Shown: positions 34,974 to 44,372, numbered from the stretch's first letter. The stretch is DNA of 64,000 bases from Desulfovibrio subterraneus (GCF_013340285.1 NZ_BLVO01000012.1:600075-664074); one strand, 5' to 3'. Translations and numbers: made by a program. The notes: generated by a model from the letters alone, not told the origin.

Positions 34974-35789
34974 CTACACCAGCGAATCCATGAGCACGGC
35001 AAGATGTTTCAGATGGCCCCGTTCTTCAAGTGCCATGCGTTCCAGCGCTTCGCGTGAAGAATCGTCGGGGGCGTTTTCTGCAGCTCTTGCGTACAGGTCC
35101 ATTGCCTGCGCTTCAAGGGCCATGGCAAAATCCACCACGTCTCTGGGAGATTCGGTATCAGTACCCAGTCTGTGCATGTATTCAGCGGTGGAAAGCCCGC
35201 CTTCCGGTGCAGCATCCGGCCCCACTTCGGGAAGCGGAGCGTTGCCGGTAACCGCCTGCAGACGTTCTGCCACGGTTTTGCTGTGCTTGTCTTCCACCGA
35301 GGCAAGTTTGGAAAACAGATTGGCCACCTTGGGGCTGGAAACGCGGGAGGCCATGTCCATGTAGAAATCGCCTAGTGCTTTTTCCATGACATAGGCTACC
35401 TCAAGGACTTCCTGCAGGTTCTCGGCGTTCATGAACAGGTCCAGCCCCTGCTCGTAATCGCCGAATCCCTTCCAGCCGTTCCATGCCTTGATGCCGCCGG
35501 AAAGGTTGAGAACCTTTTCAAAGCCTTTGCCGGCCAGCAGCTGTGCGGCAACGCGGCTTCTGCCGCCGATGGCGCAATACACGAGAACCGGGCGCTCCTT
35601 ATCTATTTCGCCGAGCATGTCATCCAGCGAGGCAAGGGGGATGAACTTGGCTCCGGCTATGTGTTCTTCCTGATATTCTTTTTCCTGACGCACATCGAGC
35701 AGTTGGATCTGCGGGTCGGCGTCGAGCATGGTACGTGCTTCGTGGGCATCCACAGATCGGACGGGGGTGAGAAATTGTCTCCAGCGCAT
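34974..35789 (-). CDS. Rhodanese-rubrerythrin (ferritin-like) fusion
   Basis: A 271-residue protein started at 35789 (AAAGG upstream). The N-terminal half (about 10-105) is a rhodanese domain with active Cys in VLVYCAIGGRSRVAAQ and the entry motif LLDVRQEKEYQEEHI. The C-terminal half (about 120-270) is a ferritin-like helical bundle with EVAYVMEKALGDFY, SVEDKHSKTVAE, DFAMALEAQAMDLY and LEERGHLKHL, supplying the Glu/His ligands of a di-iron site. No rubredoxin-like CxxC domain is present. It probably links sulfane-sulfur transfer to peroxide or sulfur-species reduction. Middle gene of the oxygen-defence group. Confidence 0.9.
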   Translation of the reverse strand: MRWRQFLTPVRSVDAHEARTMLDADPQIQLLDVRQEKEYQEEHIAGAKFIPLASLDDMLGEIDKERPVLVYCAIGGRSRVAAQLLAGKGFEKVLNLSGGIKAWNGWKGFGDYEQGLDLFMNAENLQEVLEVAYVMEKALGDFYMDMASRVSSPKVANLFSKLASVEDKHSKTVAERLQAVTGNAPLPEVGPDAAPEGGLSTAEYMHRLGTDTESPRDVVDFAMALEAQAMDLYARAAENAPDDSSREALERMALEERGHLKHLAVLMDSLV

Positions 35790-35843
35790 GGTGCTTTCCT
35801 TTGTAATTGATTGCTGCCACGGAACATCCGGGGACCGGCGAAA

Positions 35844-35875
35844 GGCGGGGCTGCCGTGAGGCAGCCCCGCCAATG
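35844..35875 (-). terminator. Strong hairpin after the peroxiredoxin gene (partial terminator)
   Basis: A perfect 12-bp stem (35844-35855 with 35860-35871) with only a short T-run on the minus strand. It probably lets some transcription continue into the rhodanese-rubrerythrin gene and sets a ratio between the two. Confidence 0.6.
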
Positions 35876-35891
35876 ACTGTATGACTGTTGC

Positions 35892-36530
35892 CTATAATGC
35901 CTTATGGCAGAACCACCAGTCAAAGCCTTCGTTATTTTTCATGCGTTCTTTTGCATCAGCGATAGTCTGGGCCGGGGGAATGATGACCCTGTCCTTGATG
36001 AGTTCGTTATTGGGCCAGCCTGCGGGAATGGCAACCTTGTTGAGGTCGGAAGTCTGCATGCCCTTGATGGCGCGCAGAATTTCGTCGATGTTTCTGCCAA
36101 GTTCCTGAGGGTAATAGAAGATGATTCTGACAATGCCGTCGGGGTCGATGATGAAGACTGCCCGGACGGTATTGCCTCCCTTGCCGGGGTGAATCATGCC
36201 AAGTTTTTTGGCTATATCACCGAAATCTGCGATGATGGGGAATTCGATCTCGACGCCTGTGTGTTCCTTGATCCATTCCACCCATTTGATGTGTGAGAAT
36301 ATCTGGTCGAGAGAAAGGCCGATCAGGTCGCAATGCAGGGCCTTGAATTCGTCCATGCGTTTCTGGAACGCCACGAACTCGGTGGTGCAGACGGGGGTGA
36401 AGTCGGCGGGGTGGCTGAAAAGAACAAACCATCTGCCCTTGTAATCGTCGGGCAGGGTTTTCATGCCGTGCGTGGTTTTCACTTCCATACGGGGCAGGGG
36501 ATCACCGATTAGCGGAAACAGGGAATCCAT
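35892..36530 (-). CDS. Peroxiredoxin (AhpC/Prx6 type)
   Basis: A 212-residue thiol peroxidase started at 36530 with AAAGGAGG upstream. The peroxidatic Cys lies in [12 protein letters not shown]; the catalytic Arg is in [18 protein letters not shown] second Cys sits near the C-terminus (WWFCHKAL), where Prx6-like archaeal and bacterial enzymes may form a disulfide. It reduces hydrogen peroxide and organic peroxides. First gene of the leftward oxygen-defence group. The 322-base gap 36531-36852 carries its promoter and that of the divergent GGDEF-like gene; it is AT-rich, but I could not fix the promoter elements. Confidence 0.93.
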   Translation of the reverse strand: MDSLFPLIGDPLPRMEVKTTHGMKTLPDDYKGRWFVLFSHPADFTPVCTTEFVAFQKRMDEFKALHCDLIGLSLDQIFSHIKWVEWIKEHTGVEIEFPIIADFGDIAKKLGMIHPGKGGNTVRAVFIIDPDGIVRIIFYYPQELGRNIDEILRAIKGMQTSDLNKVAIPAGWPNNELIKDRVIIPPAQTIADAKERMKNNEGFDWWFCHKAL

Positions 36531-36852
36531 AAGAGCCTCCTTTATGATGTGCGGGCCCGAAAGGGCTGTTGTGAGTACATATTTACATAGCACAATTTTA
36601 AGAATGATTCCTAGTAAAATATGCAGAATTTTGCTTGTCGGTGGACGGATTGGTATTTGAATGGTAACATGCTGTAACAACACAAGTTTATGGATGATTA
36701 TGATCTGGGTCGGTAATGAACAGTATGGTCTGTATTTTATAGCAAAAATGCCGGGATTCAGAATTCAAAGGCTTGCCTCTACTCACGGCTATCGCTTTGT
36801 TATAAGGTAGTCTGAAGCGAAGTGAATCGCATAACCCTTTGCGAGGTATCAT

Positions 36853-37764
36853 ATGAAGTTGGCGCGGGAACTCTATGATTTTACAGATATGCTGCCTTCC
36901 GGAGTGATGGTGTTTTCTCCGGACGGTGCTGCCGTGTATGCCAACCACGCTGCACGGGAACTGCTGGGAGTTGTGGCCGAGGTGGCCGCACCGCTTGATT
37001 CCTTTCTTTCGGAGACAGGAGCACCGCTTGCCGCGGACGATCACCCTGTTGCGGTGACACTGCGAGAGAGAATGGCCAGCGGCTGGCGGGTGCTCGGTGT
37101 CCGCAGGGCGCCCGGCCATTCGCCGGTGTGGGTGCGGGTGCAGGCCGCTCCGGTGCGTGATGCAGCAGGTGCCATGCGCTATGTTGTGGTGTCGCTGGAA
37201 GATGTTTCTGAGGAATTCCGGCTGCGGCGTGAACTGGCAGCCCATAATTGCCGCGATACGTTTATCGGTGTTGCCGGAGAAACTGCTGCGGGGGATACCC
37301 ACTGCAGCAGGCTTGAAGCCAACGCCCTGCTTGCCCGCGCGGTGGTGCAGGCCCGCGACAAGATGCATCCGCTTTCTGTCTGCCTGCTTGATCTTGATAT
37401 GTTCAAGCGGGTCAATCAGGCCTTCGGCAGACGCTGCGGCGATGAGGTGATTGCATATGTGGCGGAGACACTGGGTGCCTGCCTGCGGCCTGAAGACGTG
37501 TTCAGCCGTATGAACGGCGGGGAGTTTCTGGTGGTTATGCCCGGTCTTTCTCTGAGGGAGGCGTGGCAGGAGATGGAAGTGTTTCGCAAGCGGCTTGAGG
37601 AATTCGTTGTTCCCTGCACGGGGCGGGCTGTCAGCGTGAGCGGCGGCGTGGTGCTCTTGCGGGACGAGGAAGACGCGCCCAAGCTTCTGGAGCGGGTGGA
37701 CAGCCTGCTCTATCTTGCGAAGCTCGACGGACGGAACAGGATAGTGCCGGATTCCGCGGTTTAG
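36853..37764 (+). CDS. PAS plus degenerate GGDEF protein
   Basis: A 303-residue soluble protein. A PAS domain occupies about 8-125 (LPSGVMVFSPDGAAVYANHAARELLG). A GGDEF-like domain covers about 150-298 with LDLDMFKRVNQAFGRRCGDEV intact, but the signature reads RMNGGEF instead of R-x-GGDEF: the first Gly is Asn and the key acidic residue is Gly. Cyclase activity is therefore doubtful, and the domain may instead bind GTP or c-di-GMP or a partner. A GAGG ribosome site precedes the ATG. Followed after 9 bases by a secreted protein gene, probably co-transcribed. Confidence 0.85.
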   Translation: MKLARELYDFTDMLPSGVMVFSPDGAAVYANHAARELLGVVAEVAAPLDSFLSETGAPLAADDHPVAVTLRERMASGWRVLGVRRAPGHSPVWVRVQAAPVRDAAGAMRYVVVSLEDVSEEFRLRRELAAHNCRDTFIGVAGETAAGDTHCSRLEANALLARAVVQARDKMHPLSVCLLDLDMFKRVNQAFGRRCGDEVIAYVAETLGACLRPEDVFSRMNGGEFLVVMPGLSLREAWQEMEVFRKRLEEFVVPCTGRAVSVSGGVVLLRDEEDAPKLLERVDSLLYLAKLDGRNRIVPDSAV

Positions 37765-37773
37765 CGGCGCAGT

Positions 37774-39096
37774 ATGGAGTTGCGGCTGCTACGCATAACC
37801 GGAGCCTGTCTGCTGGTATGTCTCGCGTTGTGCCTGTTTGCCGGAATATACGGTGCGCAGGCGGCCGAGACGAATGCGACCGAGACGAATGCGACTGCCT
37901 ATCGTGACTGTTCAGCAAAAGGGAAAAAGGCCCTGCAGCGCCTGTTTGCTGCCAAGGGCAGAACCGTGAGGTCAGCAGGGGAGTATATGCTGCTGGATAG
38001 CGGGGTGGTGTTGCACAAGGAGTGCGTGACCGTTTTCGGTGAGAGCATGCCCGTGCTTGTGACGGACGCCCTGCAACGGGGCATCAGGTGCCTTGCGGCC
38101 ACACCCACGGTGACAACGCGCAGCCTGATTTCCGAGATGGCAGCCGTGCTGGGGATGGAGCATGCCGCGCAGCCTGTCATTTTGTGTCGGCCGCTTGCTT
38201 CCCGTCAGATGAAGGGCATGGGAATGCGCAGCGAAGAGCAGGGCAAATCGCCGTTCATGGTGCTCAGCCCTGTGCTGAAGGATGAGAGCCTCGGATTTAT
38301 CGAGGGCGTGGTGTTTCACGAGTTCATCCACCTTGGCGGCGGGGGGCATGCGCATGGTTCCCAGAGGGAACTTGCAACGCCGTGTCAGGGATGCTGCTTT
38401 GATGTGGGGCGCACTGGCGAGGGGGCGCGTTCGCTTGCCTGCCGTGTATGCGCCACGGACTATGCCGACAAGTTCGACCCTGCCTATATGCGCGATCTCA
38501 CTCAGTGGGCCTTGCAGACGCCCGGCAGTGAATTTATCGCCCGCATCAATTTGCTGGACGGGGTGCGGCGTGCAGGCGGTGATGTGCGTTTTTTTGTTAC
38601 TCTGGTGCGTGAGTTCCGCGACCATCCCTTCGGCTTTGAGCTGGCGTCGGAAGTGCTGCGAACCTTATCGCTGGAAGGGGACGACGCGGCCCTTGTCCGG
38701 TCCGTTGCCCGCAAAATGCACGGGCATGTGACCAAGCGCTTCAAGAATTTCGGCCGCACGCTGGCGCGGGCAGCCATTACGCGGTTCGAACTGGCGCGAA
38801 ATGGCGAGGACCCCGAGCGAGTTCTTGAGGCTGTTTCCGCATTGCTGCTGGAAACCCGTCTGCCCGACAAGGACAGAGTACCCCTTGCCGACCGCCCGTA
38901 TTTCTACAAATACTATTACGAATTTGCCCTGCTTCGCGGTGTGCTTGCCGGAGAAGTGCAGGGGCTGTGGAAGGCCCGTTATGATGCCCTGTGTCCGGAT
39001 AAGACGGATTGCCCGGACCTGTATCTGAAGCGCCGCACCTTCACCTGCCAGAAGGCCGGACTGGACTATGATGCCGGAACGGACACCTGCCGCTAG
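37774..39096 (+). CDS. Secreted protein with HExxH metalloprotease-like motif
   Basis: A 440-residue protein with a signal peptide (residues 1-30, cut after AQA). Residues about 178-195 read IEGVVFHEFIHLGGGGHAHG: HEFIH is a zinc-peptidase type HExxH motif, and the next His-rich turn could supply a third ligand. A Cys-rich patch (TPCQGCCFD...ACRVCATDY) follows and another near the C-terminus (CPDKTDCPD...CQKAGLDYDAGTDTC), suggesting disulfides or a metal. No protease family can be named with confidence. It is coupled to the degenerate GGDEF gene upstream. Confidence 0.7.
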   Translation: MELRLLRITGACLLVCLALCLFAGIYGAQAAETNATETNATAYRDCSAKGKKALQRLFAAKGRTVRSAGEYMLLDSGVVLHKECVTVFGESMPVLVTDALQRGIRCLAATPTVTTRSLISEMAAVLGMEHAAQPVILCRPLASRQMKGMGMRSEEQGKSPFMVLSPVLKDESLGFIEGVVFHEFIHLGGGGHAHGSQRELATPCQGCCFDVGRTGEGARSLACRVCATDYADKFDPAYMRDLTQWALQTPGSEFIARINLLDGVRRAGGDVRFFVTLVREFRDHPFGFELASEVLRTLSLEGDDAALVRSVARKMHGHVTKRFKNFGRTLARAAITRFELARNGEDPERVLEAVSALLLETRLPDKDRVPLADRPYFYKYYYEFALLRGVLAGEVQGLWKARYDALCPDKTDCPDLYLKRRTFTCQKAGLDYDAGTDTCR

Positions 39097-39339
39097 CATT
39101 CCATTCGGCATGCGGTTTAGAGCCTGCGGACAGAGGAAACCCTGCATTGAAATTGTTATGTTGTCTGTTCAATGCCTTTCTTTTCATGCTGTCGAATATC
39201 AGGGACTGCTGCCGAAGTAGCTTGGCCCGTTAGCTGCATGGGGTTATTGAGTTCCGGCTGCCTGCTGCAGGGGGTGTTCATACGCAGTATGGTTTGTCTC
39301 CAATTGTCATTTTAAAGGCAGCGTATCCATCCTGTTTTG

Positions 39340-39822
39340 TCATGTGTATTTCTTGCGTAATTCATCGGCCTTGACTTGAATGATTCCCAGATGGAAAGCT
39401 GTGTGCGCCAGAGTTCCGATACTCCCCCATACAGCTTCAGCATCATATTCATCGTATTGCAAAATCGTACGCTCCAACTGAAGAAATTGTCTATCGATTT
39501 GGGAAAGCAGGCAGTCCCATTCGGCCGTGCTCACTTCGTGTTTTTCCCAGCTTTTGTCCCAACTATGTTCAGTATCACGAATCCCTTGTATCCATTCATT
39601 GAATACGTCGAGACTGAAGGCGATGTGTATTGCATGGGTTGCTATTGAAGCGCCGGCTATCGGCAACGATGCTTCTTCTGCTGAAAGACTTTTCAATATA
39701 GCAAGCAGTCCGTTTGGTCCGGGGTCTAAAAACGCTCCATGATCGCCCGCACCATGGAAACTTTCACGAAGTACATCCATGATCGCGTTCCTGAACAGTG
39801 CTTCAGATGTAATCATATTCAT
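39340..39822 (-). CDS. DinB-superfamily protein
   Basis: A 160-residue four-helix protein started at 39822 (GGAGAAG upstream). The two His motifs of DinB-like proteins are visible: IATHAIHIAFSLDVF in helix 2 and LAHTAFHLGIIQVKADEL near the C-terminus. These bind a divalent metal. Members include thiol-dependent S-transferases and proteins of unknown role. It is a lone gene between the secreted protein and phage-type island C. The gap 39097-39339 shows nothing. Confidence 0.75.
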   Translation of the reverse strand: MNMITSEALFRNAIMDVLRESFHGAGDHGAFLDPGPNGLLAILKSLSAEEASLPIAGASIATHAIHIAFSLDVFNEWIQGIRDTEHSWDKSWEKHEVSTAEWDCLLSQIDRQFLQLERTILQYDEYDAEAVWGSIGTLAHTAFHLGIIQVKADELRKKYT

Positions 39823-40051
39823 CTTCTCCGGGAATCGTGTGCTGTAATTCTGAGGATCAGCCTTGAGCTCCTACTCGTTTTCTCCCCGCGTCAGCGGAAG
39901 ACGCACCATCTGTCCGGTGGGAGAGGACCGTTGAGCGAGTAATACTCCCATATTTTCTCGGTACACCATGACAGGTTTTATCGTAAAGCGGTATGGCGGG
40001 AACACGGGTTTCCGAATGCCGTCAACATCTGCCTGACATGGCCGGGACCTG

Positions 40052-40068
40052 CCTGCCACCCCTCTGAG
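40052..40068 (+). promoter_or_regulatory. Shared late-leader motif, copy C (weaker)
   Basis: CCTGCCACCCCTCTGAG aligns with CCTGTCCACCCCCTGTGAG of the structural-operon leader with a two-base gap and one substitution. It starts exactly 160 bases before the terL GTG, the same distance as copy B from the holin gene. GAAAACCCTGTGTTAG follows at 40092-40107. Confidence 0.45.
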
Positions 40069-40128
40069 ACCCCCCTTTCGATAACGTAGCCGAAAACCCT
40101 GTGTTAGCTCCTGTGCTCGCACTGTTCT

Positions 40129-40172
40129 TGCCGCACGTCTCCGGTTCGGTGCCAGTGTTGAGACGTGCGGCA
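40129..40172. repeat. 12-bp perfect inverted repeat before terL
   Basis: TGCCGCACGTCT (40129-40140) and AGACGTGCGGCA (40161-40172) flank a 20-base loop, 40 bases before the large-terminase start. There is no T-run, so it is not an ordinary terminator; a protein-binding site or mRNA hairpin is possible. The remaining 39823-40128 has no gene. Confidence 0.8.
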
Positions 40173-40211
40173 TGAGCAGAAAATGAATCAATGCGGTGCA
40201 GGAGGTATGCA

Positions 40212-41738
40212 GTGAGCGCTGAGACGAGGGATATGGCTAATGCCCGGTACAATGCCCTGCTTGTGGAGGCTGAAGCGCAAGGGGAAGCAGCAGTGCTTGC
40301 CCTTATGGCCGAGCTGGGCAGGCGGGATCTGTTTTTTCTCATGACACGCCTGCTCGGGCGGGCTGACATGGACAGGGACTGGCATTTCATACGCTGCCGT
40401 GAGGTGCAGGAGCAGCCTGACGGCAGGCTCGATCTGTGGGCGCGCGAGCATTACAAATCGACCATCATCACCTTCGGGCTGACTATTCAGGATATTCTGA
40501 ATGATCCTGAGCAGACCTTTGGCGTGTTTTCGCATTCGCGGCCTATTGCCAAGGGGTTTCTGGCGCAGATCAAATACGAGTTCGAGAATAACGTGCTGCT
40601 CAGGCGATGTTATCCGGACGTGCTGTGGGAAGACCCCAGGCGGCAGTCGCCGCGCTGGTCGATTGATCACGGCATTGTGGTGCGGCGAACCGGGAACCCG
40701 AAGGAAGCGACCGTTGAGGCGTGGGGGATTGTGGACGGACAGCCCACGGGCAAGCATTTTTCCGTGCTGGTATATGACGACGTGGTGACCCGCGAGAGCG
40801 TGACCACGCCTGAAATGATATCCAAGGTGACCGAGTGCTGGGCGCTTTCGCTGAACCTTGGTGCTCGCGGCGGAAGGCGGCGGTACATAGGTACCCGCTA
40901 TCACTACAACGACACCTACAGGGCGATTCTTGAGCGCGGAGCGGCCGTGCCCAGAGTGCATGCGGCCACGGCTGACGGCAGGCCTGAAGGTGAGCCGGTG
41001 CTGCTGAGCCGCGAGGAACTGGACGAGAAGCGTCGCCAGATGGGACCGTATGTGTTCGGCTGCCAGATGTTGCAGGACCCCAAGGCGGACATATCGCAAG
41101 GGTTTAGGGAGGAGTGGCTGGGCTACTGGGAGGTGCGCAGTCCTGCCTGCTGGCAGGGCATGAACCGGTATATCGTCGTGGACCCGGCAGGGGAGAAGAA
41201 AGCCGGCAGCGACTATACGGTTATGCTGGTGATAGGGCTGGGAGCTGACGGCAACTACTATCTCATTGATGGAGTGCGCGACAGGCTGAACCTGACGGAG
41301 CGCGCCGCGTGGCTGTTCCGGCTGCATCGCAGCTACAAGCCGCTTGCTGTGGGGTATGAGCGGTACGGGGTGCAGGCGGATATCGAACATATCCGGTACG
41401 AGATGCAGGGGCGGAACTACAGGTTCGAGATTGTGGAGCTGGGGGGCAGGGTGCCAAAGAATGACCGTATCCGCAAGCTGGTGCCTTTGTTTGAGAGGCG
41501 CAGGTTCTATCTGCCGGTGCGCGCACCGTTCCGCGATCATGAAGGGCAGTGGCGCGATCTGACCCGTGAGTTTGTGCAGGAAGAGTATCTGGCGTTTCCC
41601 GTATCCGCGCATGACGACATGCTGGACTGTATGGCGCGTATTGTCGATCCGGCACTGTGCGCCGAGTTTCCGGAAGAAGGGGCTGTGCCTGCAGATACCG
41701 GAGAAACCGCCAACATGGAGTATTCGCTGTATGCCTGA
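40212..41738 (+). CDS. terL: Phage terminase large subunit, T7-like
   Basis: A 508-residue packaging motor. Start is a GTG at 40212 with AGGAGG 7 bases upstream; an ATG 21 bases earlier is in frame but lacks a site. ATPase: a deviant Walker A at about 78-84 (REHYKST) and Walker B with Asp189-Asp190 (FSVLVYDDV), then the coupling motif RYIGTRYHYND. Nuclease: Asp324 in IVVDPAG, Asp334 in GSDYT, and the late HDDMLD. Podovirus-type TerL proteins show this arrangement. The motor loads DNA through the portal encoded 3 kb downstream. A GNAT-like gene overlaps its end by 8 bases. Confidence 0.93.
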   Translation: MSAETRDMANARYNALLVEAEAQGEAAVLALMAELGRRDLFFLMTRLLGRADMDRDWHFIRCREVQEQPDGRLDLWAREHYKSTIITFGLTIQDILNDPEQTFGVFSHSRPIAKGFLAQIKYEFENNVLLRRCYPDVLWEDPRRQSPRWSIDHGIVVRRTGNPKEATVEAWGIVDGQPTGKHFSVLVYDDVVTRESVTTPEMISKVTECWALSLNLGARGGRRRYIGTRYHYNDTYRAILERGAAVPRVHAATADGRPEGEPVLLSREELDEKRRQMGPYVFGCQMLQDPKADISQGFREEWLGYWEVRSPACWQGMNRYIVVDPAGEKKAGSDYTVMLVIGLGADGNYYLIDGVRDRLNLTERAAWLFRLHRSYKPLAVGYERYGVQADIEHIRYEMQGRNYRFEIVELGGRVPKNDRIRKLVPLFERRRFYLPVRAPFRDHEGQWRDLTREFVQEEYLAFPVSAHDDMLDCMARIVDPALCAEFPEEGAVPADTGETANMEYSLYA

Positions 41739-42297
41739 TGCACAACCAAGCACGTTTACTGTTCTTGCGCATATTCCCGGCGTGCGGACGCTGACTGAGG
41801 AGCGGCTCGCGGAGCTGTGGTTCCGCCTTTCCGACGAACGGCTTGTGGAATCGCTGTTCCACGACGGAGGTGTGCGGAATGTGGGCGAGTTCATAGCATT
41901 CATGGAATCCGGCAAGGTGTATTGCTACGCCGTGTATCTGGAAGGTGTGGCTGTTGCCTTCACCTGGCTCAATAACTTTGCGGGGCGGGCGGCCATGATT
42001 CACTTTGCCGTGCTTGCGGCGGGCAGAGGAGTGAAAGCCGAGGTGGGGAGGTTTGTTGTGCACTTTCTGCTGCACGGCAGGGATAGCGGTGGCAATTACT
42101 GTCTGGATGCCCTGTACGGCCTGACTCCCGAGCCGTATGCGCATGTGTTGCGTTTTATACGGCGGCTTGGTTTCCGCCGGATGGGGAGTATTCCCGGTGC
42201 CGTGGTAATTCGTAAAATGGAAGATGAGCCGCCCCGTTACGTTGGAGGAATTGTCTCGGTTTGCACTCGGGAAAGTATGGAAATGCTAAAAAGATAG
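41731..42297 (+). CDS. GNAT-like protein of the terminase module
   Basis: A 188-residue protein overlapping terL by 8 bases. The segment KVYCYAVYLEGVAVAFTWLNNFAGRAAMIHFAVL, then VGRFVVHFLLHG and LRFIRRLGFRRMGSIPGAVV, follows the strand-strand-helix-strand order of GNAT acetyltransferases, ending in the G-F-R-x-x-G motif. The acetyl-CoA loop (Q/RxxGxG/A) is not clear, so it may be a structural GNAT fold. Similar proteins often lie beside podovirus terminase or tail genes. A second GNAT-like gene lies at 52542. A terminator follows. Confidence 0.65.
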   Translation: MPDAQPSTFTVLAHIPGVRTLTEERLAELWFRLSDERLVESLFHDGGVRNVGEFIAFMESGKVYCYAVYLEGVAVAFTWLNNFAGRAAMIHFAVLAAGRGVKAEVGRFVVHFLLHGRDSGGNYCLDALYGLTPEPYAHVLRFIRRLGFRRMGSIPGAVVIRKMEDEPPRYVGGIVSVCTRESMEMLKR

Positions 42298-42335
42298 GTT
42301 GGCAAATGCGCAAGTGCGCAAAATGTCGGACGCAT

Positions 42336-42369
42336 ACTCCGGTTCTCATTTGTTGAGGGCCGGAGTTTT
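42336..42369 (+). terminator. Rho-independent terminator after island C
   Basis: ACTCCGGTTCTC (42336-42347) pairs with GAGGGCCGGAGT (42355-42366) including two G-U pairs; TTTT follows. It closes the terL module before the symporter gene. Confidence 0.8.
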
Positions 42370-42956
42370 GCGTTTATGGGCAGTAATTTGGAAAAAGCTG
42401 ATGATTTGATCACATTTTTTAAAAAAATTAATGCATATTTTTTGTTTTACAGAATGTGATTGTGGCTAGAACATGGTGAATTATATGGAAAAGTATGCTT
42501 TGGGGGTTGCCAAGACCGCTCTTGCTAGGTACTTTTCGGTCCCTTTTGGTGAAAAGCAATCGGATGAAGCTGAGTTTTAGATCAAAATGGTTTACCATTT
42601 TAATGTAAAATTCTGATAGGCTTTTGATTCAGGTGTGTTTCGCTAGATTGAGCGATCACCTTGAGTTGACGTTATTGTCACATGGCGTATTATTCGCCAG
42701 ACTCAGTACCCTTATACGCTTCGGAGAGGTTGGGACTCTTCGATAATACGCCGAAGTTATTAGGTAACTTTTGCTGTCTGTCTGGGCAGATGCTGTGTGG
42801 GTGCTGGTGTCGAAAGTGTGTGTGAGGCTATTTGATACGGTAGTGATTTCGTGCCCTTGGTACTGTTCTGCTGTATCGCCGCTGTGTCTTTCTGACACGT
42901 CGGGAGGTCACTCGGGGGTGAGGCTGAAGTGACCCTCTTGGCGAGAGGAGTATGCG
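42370..42956 (+). promoter_or_regulatory. Long AT-rich leader of the amino-acid symporter gene
   Basis: The segment holds phased A/T tracts at 42413-42449 flanked by ATCACATT (42409-42416) and AATGTGAT (42453-42460), an 8-bp inverted repeat of the kind bound by CRP/FNR-type or other dimeric regulators. A 35-codon frame (42473-42580) lacks a ribosome site. Several hairpins follow, including AGGTCACT with AGTGACCCT just before the ribosome site. I looked for a glycine riboswitch and did not recognise its conserved core. The leader may still be structured RNA. Confidence 0.45.
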
Positions 42957-44324
42957 ATGGAAGCGTTCTCGGAGTTCATTAATTGGTTGAACGGGTTGGT
43001 ATGGGGCCCCTACATGCTGTTTCTGCTTGTGGGTACCGGTGTGCTCCTTACTATCATGCTGCGCGGTTTGCAGTTCACCCAGCTGGGGCATTCCCTGTAT
43101 CTTGCGCTTATCAAGCGCAAGGATGACGATGCGGAAGAAGGAGACATCTCCAACTTCGAAGCACTGATGACCGCACTTTCTGCAACTGTGGGCACAGGTA
43201 ACATTGCAGGGGTGGCAACGGCTATTGCCATTGGTGGCCCCGGCGCGCTTTTCTGGATGTGGGTGACCGGTCTTGTAGGTATGGCGACCAAATACGGCGA
43301 AGCCGTGCTGGCCGTTAAATACCGTGTGACCGATGAGAACGGTGAAATGTCCGGTGGTCCCATGTATTACATTTCCCGCGGTCTCGGCTGGAACTGGATG
43401 GGCACCCTGTTCGCCATTCTGGCGGCTGTGGCCGCCTTCGGCATCGGTAACATGGTACAGTCGCATTCCGTTGCGGATGCCGTGTACAGCACCTTCGGCA
43501 TTGATAAGCTGGTTGTGGGCATTGCCCTTGCCGCTTTCACCGGTCTGGTTGTTCTCGGCGGCATCAAGAGCATCGGCAAGGTTACCTCGGTGCTTATTCC
43601 CGTCATGATTCTCTTCTACATGGGCGGCGCTATTCTTATTCTGGTTCTGAATGCCGACAAGGTACCCGGTGCCATTGCCCTGGTGTTTGAATCTGCTTTC
43701 AGCCCCGTTGCCGCTTCCGGCGGTTTTGCCGGTGCCACCATCATGATGGCGATCCGCTTCGGTGTTGCACGCGGTGTGTTCTCCAACGAATCCGGTCTCG
43801 GTTCCGCTCCTATCGCTGCTGCCGCCGCGCAGACCAATCACCCCGTGAACCAGGCACTGGTTTCCATGACGCAGACCTTCATCGACACCCTTGTGGTCTG
43901 TACCATGACCGGTCTCGTCATCATCATGTTCAACTGGGATTCCGGTCTCAACGGTGCACCGCTGACCACCGAAGCCTTTGAAATGGGTTTTGCGGGCGGC
44001 AAGTATGTTGTGACCATCGGCATTATCCTTTTTGCCTACTCCACCATTCTGGGCTGGTGTTACTACGGTGAAAAGTCCGTTGAGTACCTTGCGGGTGTGA
44101 AGGCTGTCCTGCCTTACCGCGTGCTGTTCGTTCTTGCCGTGCTGCTCGGCACGCAGGCAAAGCTGGACTTCGTGTGGACGCTTGCGGACACCTTCAACGG
44201 CATGATGGCCATTCCCAACCTGATAGGCCTGATCATGCTCAGCCCCGTGATTGTACGCGAAACGCAGGACTACTTTTCACGTAGGGAAGCCATGAAGGCT
44301 GAAGCGCAGCGTAACAAGAAGTAA
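42957..44324 (+). CDS. Sodium:alanine/glycine symporter (AGCS family)
   Basis: A 455-residue inner-membrane transporter. The family signature [36 protein letters not shown] lies at about 65-100 and [15 protein letters not shown] follows. About ten membrane helices are visible, with [25 protein letters not shown] as the second conserved block. It imports alanine or glycine with sodium ions. GAGAGGAG precedes the ATG. The gene stands alone between two terminators, inserted between the large terminase and the portal operon. Confidence 0.95.
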   Translation: MEAFSEFINWLNGLVWGPYMLFLLVGTGVLLTIMLRGLQFTQLGHSLYLALIKRKDDDAEEGDISNFEALMTALSATVGTGNIAGVATAIAIGGPGALFWMWVTGLVGMATKYGEAVLAVKYRVTDENGEMSGGPMYYISRGLGWNWMGTLFAILAAVAAFGIGNMVQSHSVADAVYSTFGIDKLVVGIALAAFTGLVVLGGIKSIGKVTSVLIPVMILFYMGGAILILVLNADKVPGAIALVFESAFSPVAASGGFAGATIMMAIRFGVARGVFSNESGLGSAPIAAAAAQTNHPVNQALVSMTQTFIDTLVVCTMTGLVIIMFNWDSGLNGAPLTTEAFEMGFAGGKYVVTIGIILFAYSTILGWCYYGEKSVEYLAGVKAVLPYRVLFVLAVLLGTQAKLDFVWTLADTFNGMMAIPNLIGLIMLSPVIVRETQDYFSRREAMKAEAQRNKK

Positions 44325-44372
44325 GCCCGTTCAGTTAGAATTGTCCCGAAAGGGACTGCATGTGAATACATG

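Noticed and set aside
42473..42580. 35-codon frame in the symporter leader
   Set aside because: No ribosome site and no recognisable similarity; kept only as a note in the leader entry.
42957..44324. Glycine riboswitch for the symporter
   Set aside because: The conserved glycine aptamer core was not recognisable in the leader by eye; a covariance search would be decisive.
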